Source of the DNA: Macrocystis pyrifera
Lineage: Eukaryota > Sar > Phaeophyceae > Laminariales > Laminariaceae
Reading direction: 5' to 3'
DNA: 64,000 nt
Assembly (NCBI GenBank): GCA_031763025.1
Contig: JASSKH010000026.1
Coordinates: forward strand, 8,420,408 to 8,484,407
Shown here: one piece after another, positions 31,901 through 44,700 of the stretch
Position numbering within the stretch: position 1 is the stretch's first letter
Layout of the letters: each line of letters opens with the position of its first letter
Made by a program: the position numbers and the translations under genes
Notes under the pieces: model-generated
Seen by the model: the letters and a program-made list of their open reading frames with translations, nothing else
Told to the model about the DNA's origin: nothing
Databases searched by the model: none

Positions 31901-34900
31901 GCCGCGACCGCCCCAGGCTTCCAAACACGAAGAAACCCGGGGCCGCGGCCCTCCAGCATCTCAGCCATGATAGTTTAATTTTCCTCTTGGAACGGAGAGA
32001 CCTGCCCAATCGGCGCACGGAACTTTCGCATAAAAAGTTTTGACCCGCGACCACGGCAGGCCCTCAGATACGCGAGGCACTCCTTCGAGAAGAGCTCTGA
32101 TCCAAATCAACGCCACAGAGTTGGCAACACACCAGATTCAAGGCAAGCTGAACCAAGTACCCACAAAAAGAATATGAGGTAAATATTTTACCCTGATAGC
32201 ATAAAACCAAGAGACATTTTTCCACAAAAAAGACAGGTAAAAACCCGTGGCTACACCAGCCTTTCCGCTTTCCCGACCGACCACCAATCTTGCCCCCACC
32301 CCTAGGCTATAACTAAAATGTGGTCTGTACGTTCCTCTCATGGTCATAAATGACGCTTCAGAAACATTACTGCTGTTGGGCGCGACGCACGCACCGTGTC
32401 ACCCTTGACCAAGCGTTCCCGGACGACGATGCCCCCCTTGTTGTGCAAAAGCAGAGATAGCGACAATCGCGATAACCTCAGTGCTAGCGAGTTTGCCGCC
32501 TCCCGAGAAGCGCCTTTCCGGAGGGGAACCACCGTGGAAGGCGTCTGTCAAACGTCGGCGATAGTAGAACACGAAAGAAAACATAAAAAAGACCACCAAA
32601 TACATTTAGCGTGTGACATCAAATCACGAGGCAAAACATGTTGCACCGTGGGAAGGTAGAGGGCAGGCGAAGAGACAGACAAAAAAAAAACGCGACGAAC
32701 TCGAGCGTTAACGGTGTCAAGCGATAAAAATAGTCGAAAACAACCACCAGTTGTAGATCAGGTATGCTTACACATATATGAATATGTACTTCGTGAAATC
32801 GAAACAAAACTCAAATGATAGACACACACCTTCAGGCTCTTCGCAGCTGTCATGATGATCTCCCTCAGCCTCGGGATTCCCAGCGTAACATTAGCCCCGC
32901 CGTGGCCGGCAAGATGGAAGGTGTTCAGGGTCATCTGCGTCGATGGCTCTCCGACCGACTGAGCGGCGATCGACCCCACTGTCTCTCCAGGCGTGGCCAG
33001 ACATCGCATGTACTTCACCCACATCAAGACCTGAAACGCCTCTTTGAGCGATACAGGGGGTGCGTATTTACCGTCCCCTGGCGCGACGCCTCCTGCGTCC
33101 TGGCCAGAAACAACGCCTTTCAAAGACGGGGGATCGCTGTCCAAGAAAGCCTGAAGGGAGCTCTGGAAAGCCTCGCTCACACACCTGATACATGAGGACA
33201 ATTTGTTCCATGTACCCCCCACAGTCGAACAAGCAACAAAAAGGGAGAAGTAACACCGAATCAACGAAAAACATCGCGTACGAAAAACTTTGCAGCAAAC
33301 AAAAAAGGCGCGCGAACACGAACGCGACACTACGTAGAGTACCTACGCAACGCGGGAGGAAGAAGCTTCAATGCACACTTTCAGGTACCAGGAACCACAA
33401 AGTACCCTTGAATTCAAGAAGCCGAGCATACAGCAAGTATTCCCCTATTATTTTACCCAACAGAACAAATGGGGAACGTCACACATAAAATGAGCAGATT
33501 ACGAAGAAAATTCTTGGAGAAAAAACTAACAAGTATCACGTACTCGTGAAGTAAATTGAAAAAGGACTGACACGGACATCTGAAATATGCCGCCGCTTTC
33601 CCAGCAGCGTTCCCATGGGGCTCAACCACCGCTGCAAAACGGTGGCCGTGCCATTGAGAGGCGACAGAATATACGGCGCTCTGGTGTTTAATCTTGCTGT
33701 GCGAATGATAGGAGGGGGGTCACAGAGAAGGACGGAAGAAAGCTCCTGAGAAAATTCTCCCGCCCGCTCGACCACCACCTGAGAATTTTTCAGCTTTCTT
33801 GTTTTGCAACGAACAGGTTCATGTACTCATACAAGCCTTACGATCTCCGCGTCGATTTTACTGTAAACAGCACACGCAAGAACACACAGATCGAACCACA
33901 AGCACCAAAAGCTTTTTTAGTTTGGGAGAGCTGACCCCGCAAGTCAAAGCTGTGCCTAGTTTGATATCTTACCGCTATCGCATTACGTACAATACTAGAC
34001 GCTACCGGGTGCCGTTCCCTTCAAATAGACCCTCAGAAACACAGGTGTCTCTATAATTATCCACACGTCTAAACAGAAATTCAGTGGTTTGTATATTAAG
34101 AGTCATCGTCACCGGGTCGTCTTATCGCACAGGAAACGGCACACAACTCAGCGAAATCCCACAGCTCTAATTTACGGTAATGAAGGTCACACTGACAAAA
34201 AACGTGGTGAAAGCGCACTTGCCTACCAGAAGCCAACACAAGAGTGTATATTACGGGGGTACATAGTTAACAGGACCTATGGTATACATAGAAACCTATA
34301 TATTTACATATTTTTACTATTACGGGGGTCCATAGTTAACAGGACCTATGGTATACATAAAAACCTATATATTTACCTATTTTTACTAACAAAATTTGGT
34401 CCCGTTAACTATGGACCCCCGTAATAACAAAATTTGGTCCCGTTAACTATGGACCCCCCTTATAGGATACTGGTATACATCATACACGGCGCACCAAGGT
34501 AAAATCTTCATCATTCGGTGTGTCCCTAAACACGCACGCTAAACCCTTGTTGACTCTGCATCCGCGTTCCGGGCGTAAAATATATATGTATGAACAGGAA
34601 AACATACAAGGGTAGCCGGAAATAAATATACTAACCCAACAGTTTGTTCGTTCAATTTCATTCGCTTTTCCCCCATTTGTTTTCTTCGCTTTTCTTATCT
34701 CCCTCACAATAAAATACATGAAAGTCGTAACCAGATCCCTAGCAGGCTTTTCCTTCCCCTCCTCACTGCCGTATGTTTTGTGCCCTTGCATTTTCATCTC
34801 TATTTCCTTGTCGACTCACGTCGAATTTCTGCAAAATATTATACTCAACACCGTATTTCAAGTGACTTGTCCCGAAAATGGGAGCAGTGGTAAAAACATG

Positions 34901-37900
34901 TTTGAATCTACTACTGTAGCGTCACTCACCCCAAGTTTTTGTTGACGCTTAGCGTCGACAGAACAGGGTCCGCAAGTTTTCCACCACCGTCTTTGCGCAG
35001 TAAACGCCTCTTTCGTGATCTCCGGAGGGGGGGTGCGCCCCCGTTCTCGCTCTCTTCATCGTCCTCCGCACTTCCGGCATCAGCGTGGGAGGGCTGTTCC
35101 GTCACTAGAGGGATTTTCTTTGCCGTTGCCCCGTCGTCCTTGTACCTGATGGCGGTCGACAATATCCAATGAAAGGACAGCGAACGTACACAACAAAAAA
35201 TCAGTATTGTCGGCGTACAGACGCGCGGTCGGTGACTTCGTATGTGGCCTGTTCAACTGAAAAACTCAAACCGTAATCAGCAAAGAACGAGTGCGTCAAA
35301 ATTAGCACACTTTGGCGTATGAAGCCCAACACAGTCTACCGCTGTAGTGCTTGTATCCTACGGCACCATGACAGCGCGTCAACAACAAACGCAAGATCCA
35401 CTGCGCCCCGATAACGTTTCTAGTGCACGGCGCCACTCTCACCAGTTGTCAACCAAAACGAAACGGTAGTGTTGACCACCGTGTCCCACCAGCGTACTAC
35501 CGCCAATCCCACCATTGGTGTTCAGATTGTCTCAAATATGTCGACTTCGCTCGATCAAAGGCTTGACCCTTTTAGGACTGCAGTTCCGTTTCGGGGACAA
35601 ACTACGTAGAACGAGTGGTCCGTCCTCAAAACGGGACTACAGTTTGCCCTAAAAAGGATTATCAGACTTTCTCGTCGAGACCAAGTGGTCCCTCCTGATG
35701 ACAGCTTCCGTCAACATGCATTATTTTCCGTCACCTTTTAAAAGCTGTCTGCCTCTCGGAACAAAGCACAATTTTCGGTGAGTCGGGTCAATGACGACGA
35801 CGTCTATTTAGTGGGGGGAAAAAACAAGAAGGTATACTGACGGGGCTTTTGATCCCTCCAGATAAACAGCTCCCGTCAGCAACCATGTTTGTTCGTTTTC
35901 CCCTTCTAGTTGTCTGCCTCCTTGATCGAAACACAATTTTCGGCGAGTCGGTAAAGGAGGAATACACCTAAAAGGAAAAAAACAGAAGGGGAAAAACTAG
36001 AATGGCAAGCTGACGGGGCTGGCTGCTATCAAGAGGGACTGCACCGTCTTGACGATCGTCTTTTGATGTTCTGACCGAGCGGGCGAATTTTTTCGACAAC
36101 TCTCAACACCAATGGCAGGAATAGCGGTACGTTAGTGGGACATTGAGGTCAGCACTGTTTTCAGTGTGGATGAAAATTGATGATAGCGCTAATATTAATA
36201 GCAACTCCGTTTGTTACCGGTGCGATATTTGGTACACAAAACATAGAAATTGGTAGTTCGCTTTTACATGATACAGTACGTGCCAGCAACAGTCCCAACA
36301 GATTTGACCACCATTTCTCACCTAACGCTGTACAGCGCGGTTTTCTTCCCCGCATTCCTAACCTTCAACACCTCCGCAGGGTGCCACCCATCCAGCAGGT
36401 CCGCCTCGCCCCAATTATCCCCCTTGCCCCCCCCTCGCACGCGCCTTCTAGCGAGCACCGACTCCCCTTCAACAAACACCGCCGCCAAACCTGTTCCCTC
36501 CGCGTCGATGTCGCTCGACTGCGCTTTCAACGAGAGCTCTTTCGCTGCCGCGATGGAAGCGTGGGCTCTAGTGGCTTGTCGGGGGTCGAACCCCGTGTCC
36601 GCGGCGAAGGTGGGCGTGATTCCGTGCTTATGTCGGAGCGCGTGGATGTTTTGGGCGAGGAAGCCTAACTTTGGAGAAGACAAATACCTGTCAGAAAGGA
36701 ACAAGTGCATGGTGGCGGAAAATATTACGATAGGCTAGTATATAGTGGTAATTGGGTCGGTTGAAGAACGGTTTTTTTTTTGGTAACTGATGCACAAGAC
36801 GCCCTTCCCGTTCGGACTGGGGACTGCAATGGAAGGTTGGACTCACTTGGTCTGGACGGTGTCGATGCCGTCCTCTCCGTACAAGAACTGGTGAACGCAT
36901 CCCTCCCCGTCCCGAACCGTGTTGTCGTACCCCACCTGTCGATTGTCGAACCAAAGCCCAGACACAACACATTGGGGTAAGGACAGCAATGTTACAGGGA
37001 GAAGCCAGCCAGGTTCCTCATAATCCTACCAATAGACTCGTACTGCCAGCTGATGCTTTCATGCGAATATCCTTAGTCGCCTGCCTAACAAAGAAACAAA
37101 AGGGCATGATCACTGACGCTTACAAATGTGTACGATCCCGAGCTCCCACGACTCAAGCCTCGTGACACAAAGACGATCGCATGTAAATATCTTCCGCACT
37201 TCACAGGATGTGAGCGTTACACGAAAAATCTAGAGACCAAGCATAGAGCAAAAAAAAATCCCTACGTACTGACCGTTTGTGTCGGTAAGCGTCGATACGA
37301 CTGTACCTTGTATTGTATAAACAGAAATTCGGTGGTGTTTTCGAAGAGGTGTCATCACCGGGCAAGGAACGCCTTGCACACAATACGAGCATACCAGGTA
37401 TGTATCATGACATTGTAACACTCGAGGCACGAAAGAGCCGTCATGACTTGCAAGCTTGTCGCCTGATTGGAGCATTAAGCACGTCAACAGAAGTGCGCCG
37501 CGAAAAAAGACCCAGATACATAGCCACGTCAACAACCGTGTTCAACGCATGACACGATATGCCCCTTTGGGTTAGTCAAGTTCAAAACCAGACTGAAAAC
37601 ATTCCTCAACAAGGATCTTTTTTCATCCAACTTCGCGCCCTGGTTTTCGACAGCAGCAGGTCGGATTTTCTATGGGCGCACCTTGAGCTCCTCTAGGTGT
37701 TTGACAAGGCAGCGCTGCAGATACCCAGACCTCGACGTTTTGACTGCCGTATCAACCAGTCCCTCTCGCCCGGCCATGCAGTGAAAGTAGTATTCCTTCA
37801 AGGGTGAAAACCACAGCAATCAAGCGAAAGTACAGCAAAACAAGAACGGACAACAAAACTCAGTGGAAGAATGGATCGCCAAATTGGAATCTTTGCGCCA

Positions 37901-40900
37901 CGCTCTTTGCATGTCGAACAAGCTCTGCTGCTCAGAGCATATGTGGATCGTCAAACTTTAATCGTTGGGCCACGCTCCACTCGTCGTCATTTTTTCCAAA
38001 AAAAGTAAGAAAAAACTCTGAATGCAAAGGGAAATATTAAGCTCGAAGGCTATAAATAAAATACGTAGGGTTACTAATCCAGCCAATATCGACCAACACA
38101 GCAATCCGACCTCCTGCTAGAGATGAAAAACGGGACATCTTGAGACTCCGACAGGGTGTTGAAAAAAACTAATAGTCATGGAAGTGTACAAGGAGACCTC
38201 AGACTAACTTGGCGCGACACCACAGTTCGATGGCCAAAGCACTAGAATAGCAAAGAGGCTGTAACTCGAAAACGGAAAAACAATCAAAAAAGCCCAAAAA
38301 AATATGCCGCCGCTTTCCCAGCAGCGTTCCCATGGGGCTCAACCACCGCTGCAAAACGGTGGCCAAGCCATTGGGAGGCGACAGAATATACGGCGTTCTG
38401 GTGTTTGATCTTGCTGTGCGAATGATAGGAGGGGGTCACGGAGGAGGACGAAAGAAAATTCACAGAAAATTCTCACGCCCCCTCGACCACCACCTGAGAA
38501 TTTTTTCAGCTTCGGTTTCTTCGATTTATCACGGGAAAAATGGCATATCTTCAACGCCAAGTGAAAACTTAATACACGTCCCTGCCATGACCACAGCGGT
38601 GGACATATACTATTAATACTACAACGCATACTATCGTTGCTACTGAACATGTAACCTTACCAGCACTGCCGGGTGCCTCAAACAAAACCCTCAGAAACAC
38701 AGGTGTCTCTTTGAATATCCACACGTATAAACAGAAATTCGGTGGTTTTATATTCAAGAGTTATCGTCACCGGGTTTTTCCTTGTAAAGGTGGCTTCTCT
38801 TAGACTACCCCGGCAAACCTCAAGCAAGTCACCTTGACCCACGTGAACCATCGCCCAATCAACGCCGAACAAATGCAGTAATACAAAAGAGCACCAGAAA
38901 ACCAAACGTATCACACCTGAGGTCGGATGCCCGTCAAGAAACGGTCGGTGATGAACCCGTTTGCTCGAGGGCTCGGTTCGAAGGCTTGAAAGCTAGGCAG
39001 TGATTTCCCGGACACCATCACTGGCACTCGTCGACCTTCTAAGGCCTGCTGACCTAGCGCGCAAGACACCTGTCATCACCACCAATGAGCGGACCGTTGC
39101 GGCTGGGGGGGTTAAAAAATGGCGTGGAGAAGGAGAAACAGAGCGTAACACGGAACACATCAATTGTGCAAGAACCTCGAGCAATAAAATAATAACGTAC
39201 TCGTTGGAAACTACTGTCCTAGAACCATTTTGGGCGTAATGAGAATGGTCGTCAACGACAACGTCTTGCAAAAAATAGTGGATTGTGTACGACCTACTTG
39301 AAAAAACATTTTCCGTACATACCTGGTAAAAACTACTGGCACAGCAGAACATACGAACGATGCAGCCTTTCATGTAGCTTCACCTGGGAATGGTTGACCG
39401 TCGAGCCCTTGGCGCCCGTGAGAACCATCAGGCTGAAGCAGTTGTGGGGGAAGGGTTTCGCCTGTCCCCCAGGTAAACACGCCTTGATAATACTGGATGA
39501 CACAGGGGCCAGCGCGCTCTGCATATGTCGGTCGATTTCCGCCAGTCGCTCGTCCCTAATAGAACCGAGGTGAATCGAGGCGGGAAAAAAATGAATGAAC
39601 AATAGTTCAGGTGAATATCCAAACCGCGTAGGCGTTTTGCTAAGTTGGATTGAGGTGGGGGGCACAGATGGACGTCGTAGATCCAACACGCGTCAGACTT
39701 ACCACTTAAGCCTCCTCACGAGTCTCGAACAGAGAGAAACCTGCATCGGATACTACATTTCGAGTGGTTCAAGCGCACGATAACCGCGTGAAAATAAGTA
39801 CGAAGTACTATATAGTAATCCATTACGTACGGAACATGTGCATGCAATAACCTACCAAAACAAAAACCAACTACGAGTATATTTCATGTCTACATTAACT
39901 GATCTACATCAACTGATTTATGATCTCACCTTCCTTCACCTAGCAAAAACGCCGCCGTCCTCTGCCTGATGCCCTCCACTTCCTCCTCTGTCAAAGGCGA
40001 ATCTTCAACGCCACCACCGTTTTCTTTATCTAAGGAGGCGTTGTCGCCTCTAACCGACACTTGGCCCCCCTCGCCCCCATCCTGGACGGTGAGCAACTCG
40101 CGCATGGAACGCTGTCCTATCCCCAGCGACTGCAGCCACGCGTCAAGTTCGGATCGTATGAAAAAAAACAAGGCAGGAGAGGGAGGCGGTGGAACTGTGA
40201 AGCAATGGTTCGTTTTCGTTCAGGGATGAAAGAGCGCCGCGCCACCCGGGCTTTTCTTTTTGCCAGTACAAAAATCAACACATCAAACGCAAGCAAAATT
40301 TCCCCAAATGCTTGTGTGCAGTTCTTAACCTGTTTTTTTTTACTACTGCCGCGAAAATGAACCACGCAGACAAAGTTTGACGTGAAGAGCGTGCATACAG
40401 TCCTCGGGACAAACGAAACAAGCTACGGCTGTCATAAATATAAATAGCAAGATGCGAACGATGTACAAATCGTGACAAACCCGGAGAAAAACATAATTGA
40501 AAAAAAATGCAATGTTAATGAGAAAATGATACCGTAGTGGTGGTGTGCTCAGAGATTGTTCACCCGGTCCAAGTCATCAGGCTCGGTAGGCTGGCGAAGC
40601 GGCATTTTGCCACTTCGGCCGCTGCCTCCCGCCCCTTGTTTTTTTTCACCCAAGGAGAAAGCTCAGACGTTGTGTTGGACATGTTCTCCATCACGGCACA
40701 AACAACAATTTTTCAAAACCCACGCATTCATAAAAACAGACCAAAACGTACGTATCGGGCGAACACAGAATACCAACCAACAAGCAATCGTATCTTACGT
40801 TGTATATGCAAGTTTAACTTCCCAACATACCGAATTCCAGACACCCATCGGACGCACCGAATGTAAAGAGTCGTTTTCGGAACTACCAAACTACCGAAAA

Positions 40901-41557
40901 TTGATCAAAATCGAGAAGGGTGCTTGTACGCCCCCCTCCGACGAAGTACCTATTACGGGGGTCCATAGTAAACAGGACCAAATTTTGTTAGTAAAAATAG
41001 GTAAATATATAGGTTTTTGTGTTTTTGTGTATACCATAGGTCCTATTAACTACGTACCCCTGTAATAGATGACTTTCTCGACAACAGGGAGAGTGCAAAC
41101 GCCGAGCAACGCAGGAGTCTATGGAAAAATCTCGACGAGATCAATCCGAAGACGCCACATTCGTTGTGAATACTCGTACCTCACGTGTTCTACAGAGAGG
41201 ATCGACTCCGACATTCATCCCAGGACCAGGTGTTTGTTATCTTCGGTGTTGCACAATACGGTACGAATTAATGCTGTCGCGTTTCGCACCTTTTGGATGA
41301 TGTCTCGCCGCTGTGTCTCGGCCCTAGCTGTGAGCGTGAGGTCTTCGATCCCGCAGGTGTGGCCGGACGACTGCAAGAAAATCGTCAGCACCCGACCCAA
41401 CGCCTGAAACGGGCACATGTACAAAGAACAAAGCCAAAAATGGACGCGAAGAAATATACGTCAAGAAGGGGAAACCAACAATGAAAAAAAATGCAATGCC
41501 TTTGAAACTACAGCCCAATCAATACGCCCTCACAGAAAACTGGTAGACAGAGCGAGG

Positions 41558-41627
<70 letters not shown>

Positions 41628-41649
41628 GGGGGGGGGGGGGTGGGGGGGT

Positions 41650-41746
<97 letters not shown>

Positions 41747-44700
41747 ACTCGATACAAGAGATGTACTCGATCTCATGCATGGCCGTAGTCGTATGACCAT
41801 AGACCCTCGCATCCCTACAGTGCCGGGACGGAGCATGTCGGGTTTTCACCGACCAGGCAGACATTGCTTGCACCAAGCGCGAAGCGCCGTGGGGTGTTGG
41901 ACGAGCCGCATGAAGCGTGAGCTGCATCCTACTAAGAACCGCTTGTGAGGCGGACTTGCATATGGATGACAGCTTCAACTAGTTAATATAATTTCCGGTG
42001 TAGCCACTTCCAGAGACAGCAATGGGAGCACTACGTAACTGCCTCTTGGGTGCCGTATCATAAACACTACGATGGTACGTGATACGATCGTTCCCACTTG
42101 TGCCAAGTAAAAGTTGTTCACCTCGCACAAATGATCTAACTCGACAACCAGCTGTGACCGACCGCCAAAAAAAAAACAAGAAGCGGTACCCTGATTGTCT
42201 AGTTCATGCAGTGAGCGGCATGTTACAGAGCGAGGGGGAGGGGGGGGGGAAGGCAAGCACAAGGCCCTTCACCTACAAAGACGGATAACAAGCACAAAAC
42301 AAATCGGAGACGGTTGCGGCGGTATAAAAACATGATGCACAAGCCCCCCCCCCCCCCCCCCCCCCCCCCCGAGTCGAGCTATTCACGTTCGCTTGTACTC
42401 ATGATACACTTGTGTATACCCATCTCACCGTGAGGAGCTTGCCAGCCGAGGAACCGCCGTAAAGCTCGTGCACGGCGTGCACAAGGCCAAACTCAGTTGA
42501 ACCGAACGCTCCCTTGTCAAGCACACCCTGCCAAATGGAACGATTGGGGGGGGCGGGGGGGGGGGTCGGGAAGGACAAGCGTATCAGCAAAAAAACCAGT
42601 TCAACTACAGAAACAACGGTACACGTTGCAGTTTCTACGGAAAAGGCGTCGTAATACAATCGTACACTTCCTCTAAAAATCCCACTGAAACAAATCTGCG
42701 AAAGCCAAACAACCGACAAGCAAGCGTGATCGCTTACAACGCAGCCAAACGACCGCTTCGGCGAAATACTCAAAACAGACCTGCCTTCCAAAAAAACAGC
42801 ATGGCCTGTTGAGAGATCGCTGCCACTCATCATTCATGCAGACTCGCCTTCCAAAAACACACGCTGGCTTACTGACAGTAGAGGCACGGCTGCAACTAAA
42901 CCATGGGCCAAGCATATTCCACAAAAAAAAGACAAAGTCGCAGAGTACCACCACACAGGACGAACAAACAACCCCACAAATGTCTTCACTAACTCGATCG
43001 CGACGTGAAAAATACCTACAGAACACTCGAACTATATCCAATACGTAGGTCGCCACGCACCTGCAACAACTCCCCTTCCCGAAATACGACCATGTGCTCC
43101 TGCTCGGCCTTTCCAAAGGCCACCTCGGGGGTCTTGGTCTTGCCGTCCAAGTTCAGCTGCGGCAGCCCCGCTGTCAAGTGCTTCAGAATCGTGGACATCA
43201 CCTAATGACCAACAAAGAAGACGGTACAGTCAATGCCAGGGGTAACGTTGTCAGGGGGTTAACCTTAGCAAGAAGGGGGGGGCAGAGGCAAATGAAGGCC
43301 GACATTAGAGAGAATACCCAATTGCCGATGACATTGATCCGCAGGAGCTTAAAACTCGGGGAAAAAAAAAGTAGGCCAAGGACCTCCGCTGCTCCAAAGG
43401 GGGAGGGGGTGATTGCTATAAAGCTCTAGATTGGGTAGGTTGTAACCTTTAGCCGGTTGCCCAACGCACTTAAGATGAGATCTCAACACCCCCTCCGGGA
43501 AGGAAAACCCGGACGTGGCAGAAGCTTGTGAAATGTTCTTACCACCCCTGGCCACCAGGTGGAATGACCGAACCGCTCCACCCCCTATGCGCCCACGCCC
43601 CCAAGCACTCTAGAAACTACCGTAGACACACAAACAACGTACACGTACACACACGAGCCCAGTCAAAAGGTGGTGACTTCGACGGAAAAAAAAAGAAAAT
43701 CAGAGAGGAGTTGGCTGGCACCTGCTTTCCCGTCCACCGCTGCACCGGCTTGAGTATCGCCGGGGGCAGGGTGCGGATGTCGTCGGAGGGGGGGGCGATT
43801 TCCAGCCCGGGCAGGCCGGCGAGGGCCTGATAGATGAGCTGCTGGTACTCCTCACGCGTAAAGAAGCAGTCCTGGATTATTTCACGGAAATTCGGCGGAG
43901 TGACGGGAGACCAGAAGCGTCAATATTTCAAGACCTCGTAGTATTAGAATTATACGAATCGTCGGGAGCGTACAGCAAGAGATGGAAAGCTCCATACTTG
44001 CCGAAAGCAGTACACAAACCTACTCGCAACAAGGCCACGCCGTAGATGGCCTACTCCGTACATTAGATATATATATATACAAAATTGTATTACCCTTATT
44101 ATGCAGGGAAAAAAAAATGGGAACGTGGTCGTGTTACGTCTGTCTACCAGGTACAAAATATTTCGTGCAACAGATCAATATGAAAGTTAGCACATACGTA
44201 CTTACGCCTTATCGGGCGATATATACCTGGAGCAAAACGCGAGATTAGTAACAGACTGAAACGAGACCGCGGTTTGGCCTCCCGACTGTCCGTCCGGCCT
44301 CCTACACCAAACAAAAAAGAAGGGCCAAAACAGGTTTTGACGGGCCCAACAAGAGCGGCCTCCCAACCTAAAGAATATCAATAATTTACCGCACCTTGGA
44401 ACACATCTTGACGCCTGCGTCGACGTGGTCCTGGATAAGGCCTCTCAACGGCTTCCCGTTCGTCGGCACGAGGTACTGTTCGTCCGTGAAGGCCAGGAGG
44501 TTCGCCTCCGCCTTCGCCAGCTCGTTCTGCGGCGAAAAAAAAAACAAAACAGACACGGAAATGGAGCACATTATAATGTACAGTATGCCAAAAAAAGAAG
44601 GGTATCCAAGGTTTTGGGGTGAATTCGGATTGTTTCACGACACAATAAATAGAACTGACGAGGAAAAACCGGGAAAAACTCAACAAATGCTAGGTTGAGC

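Noticed and set aside
41417..41978. Poly-glycine and poly-proline ORFs
   Set aside because: Direct translation of the homopolymer tract. The same applies at 28,777-29,048.
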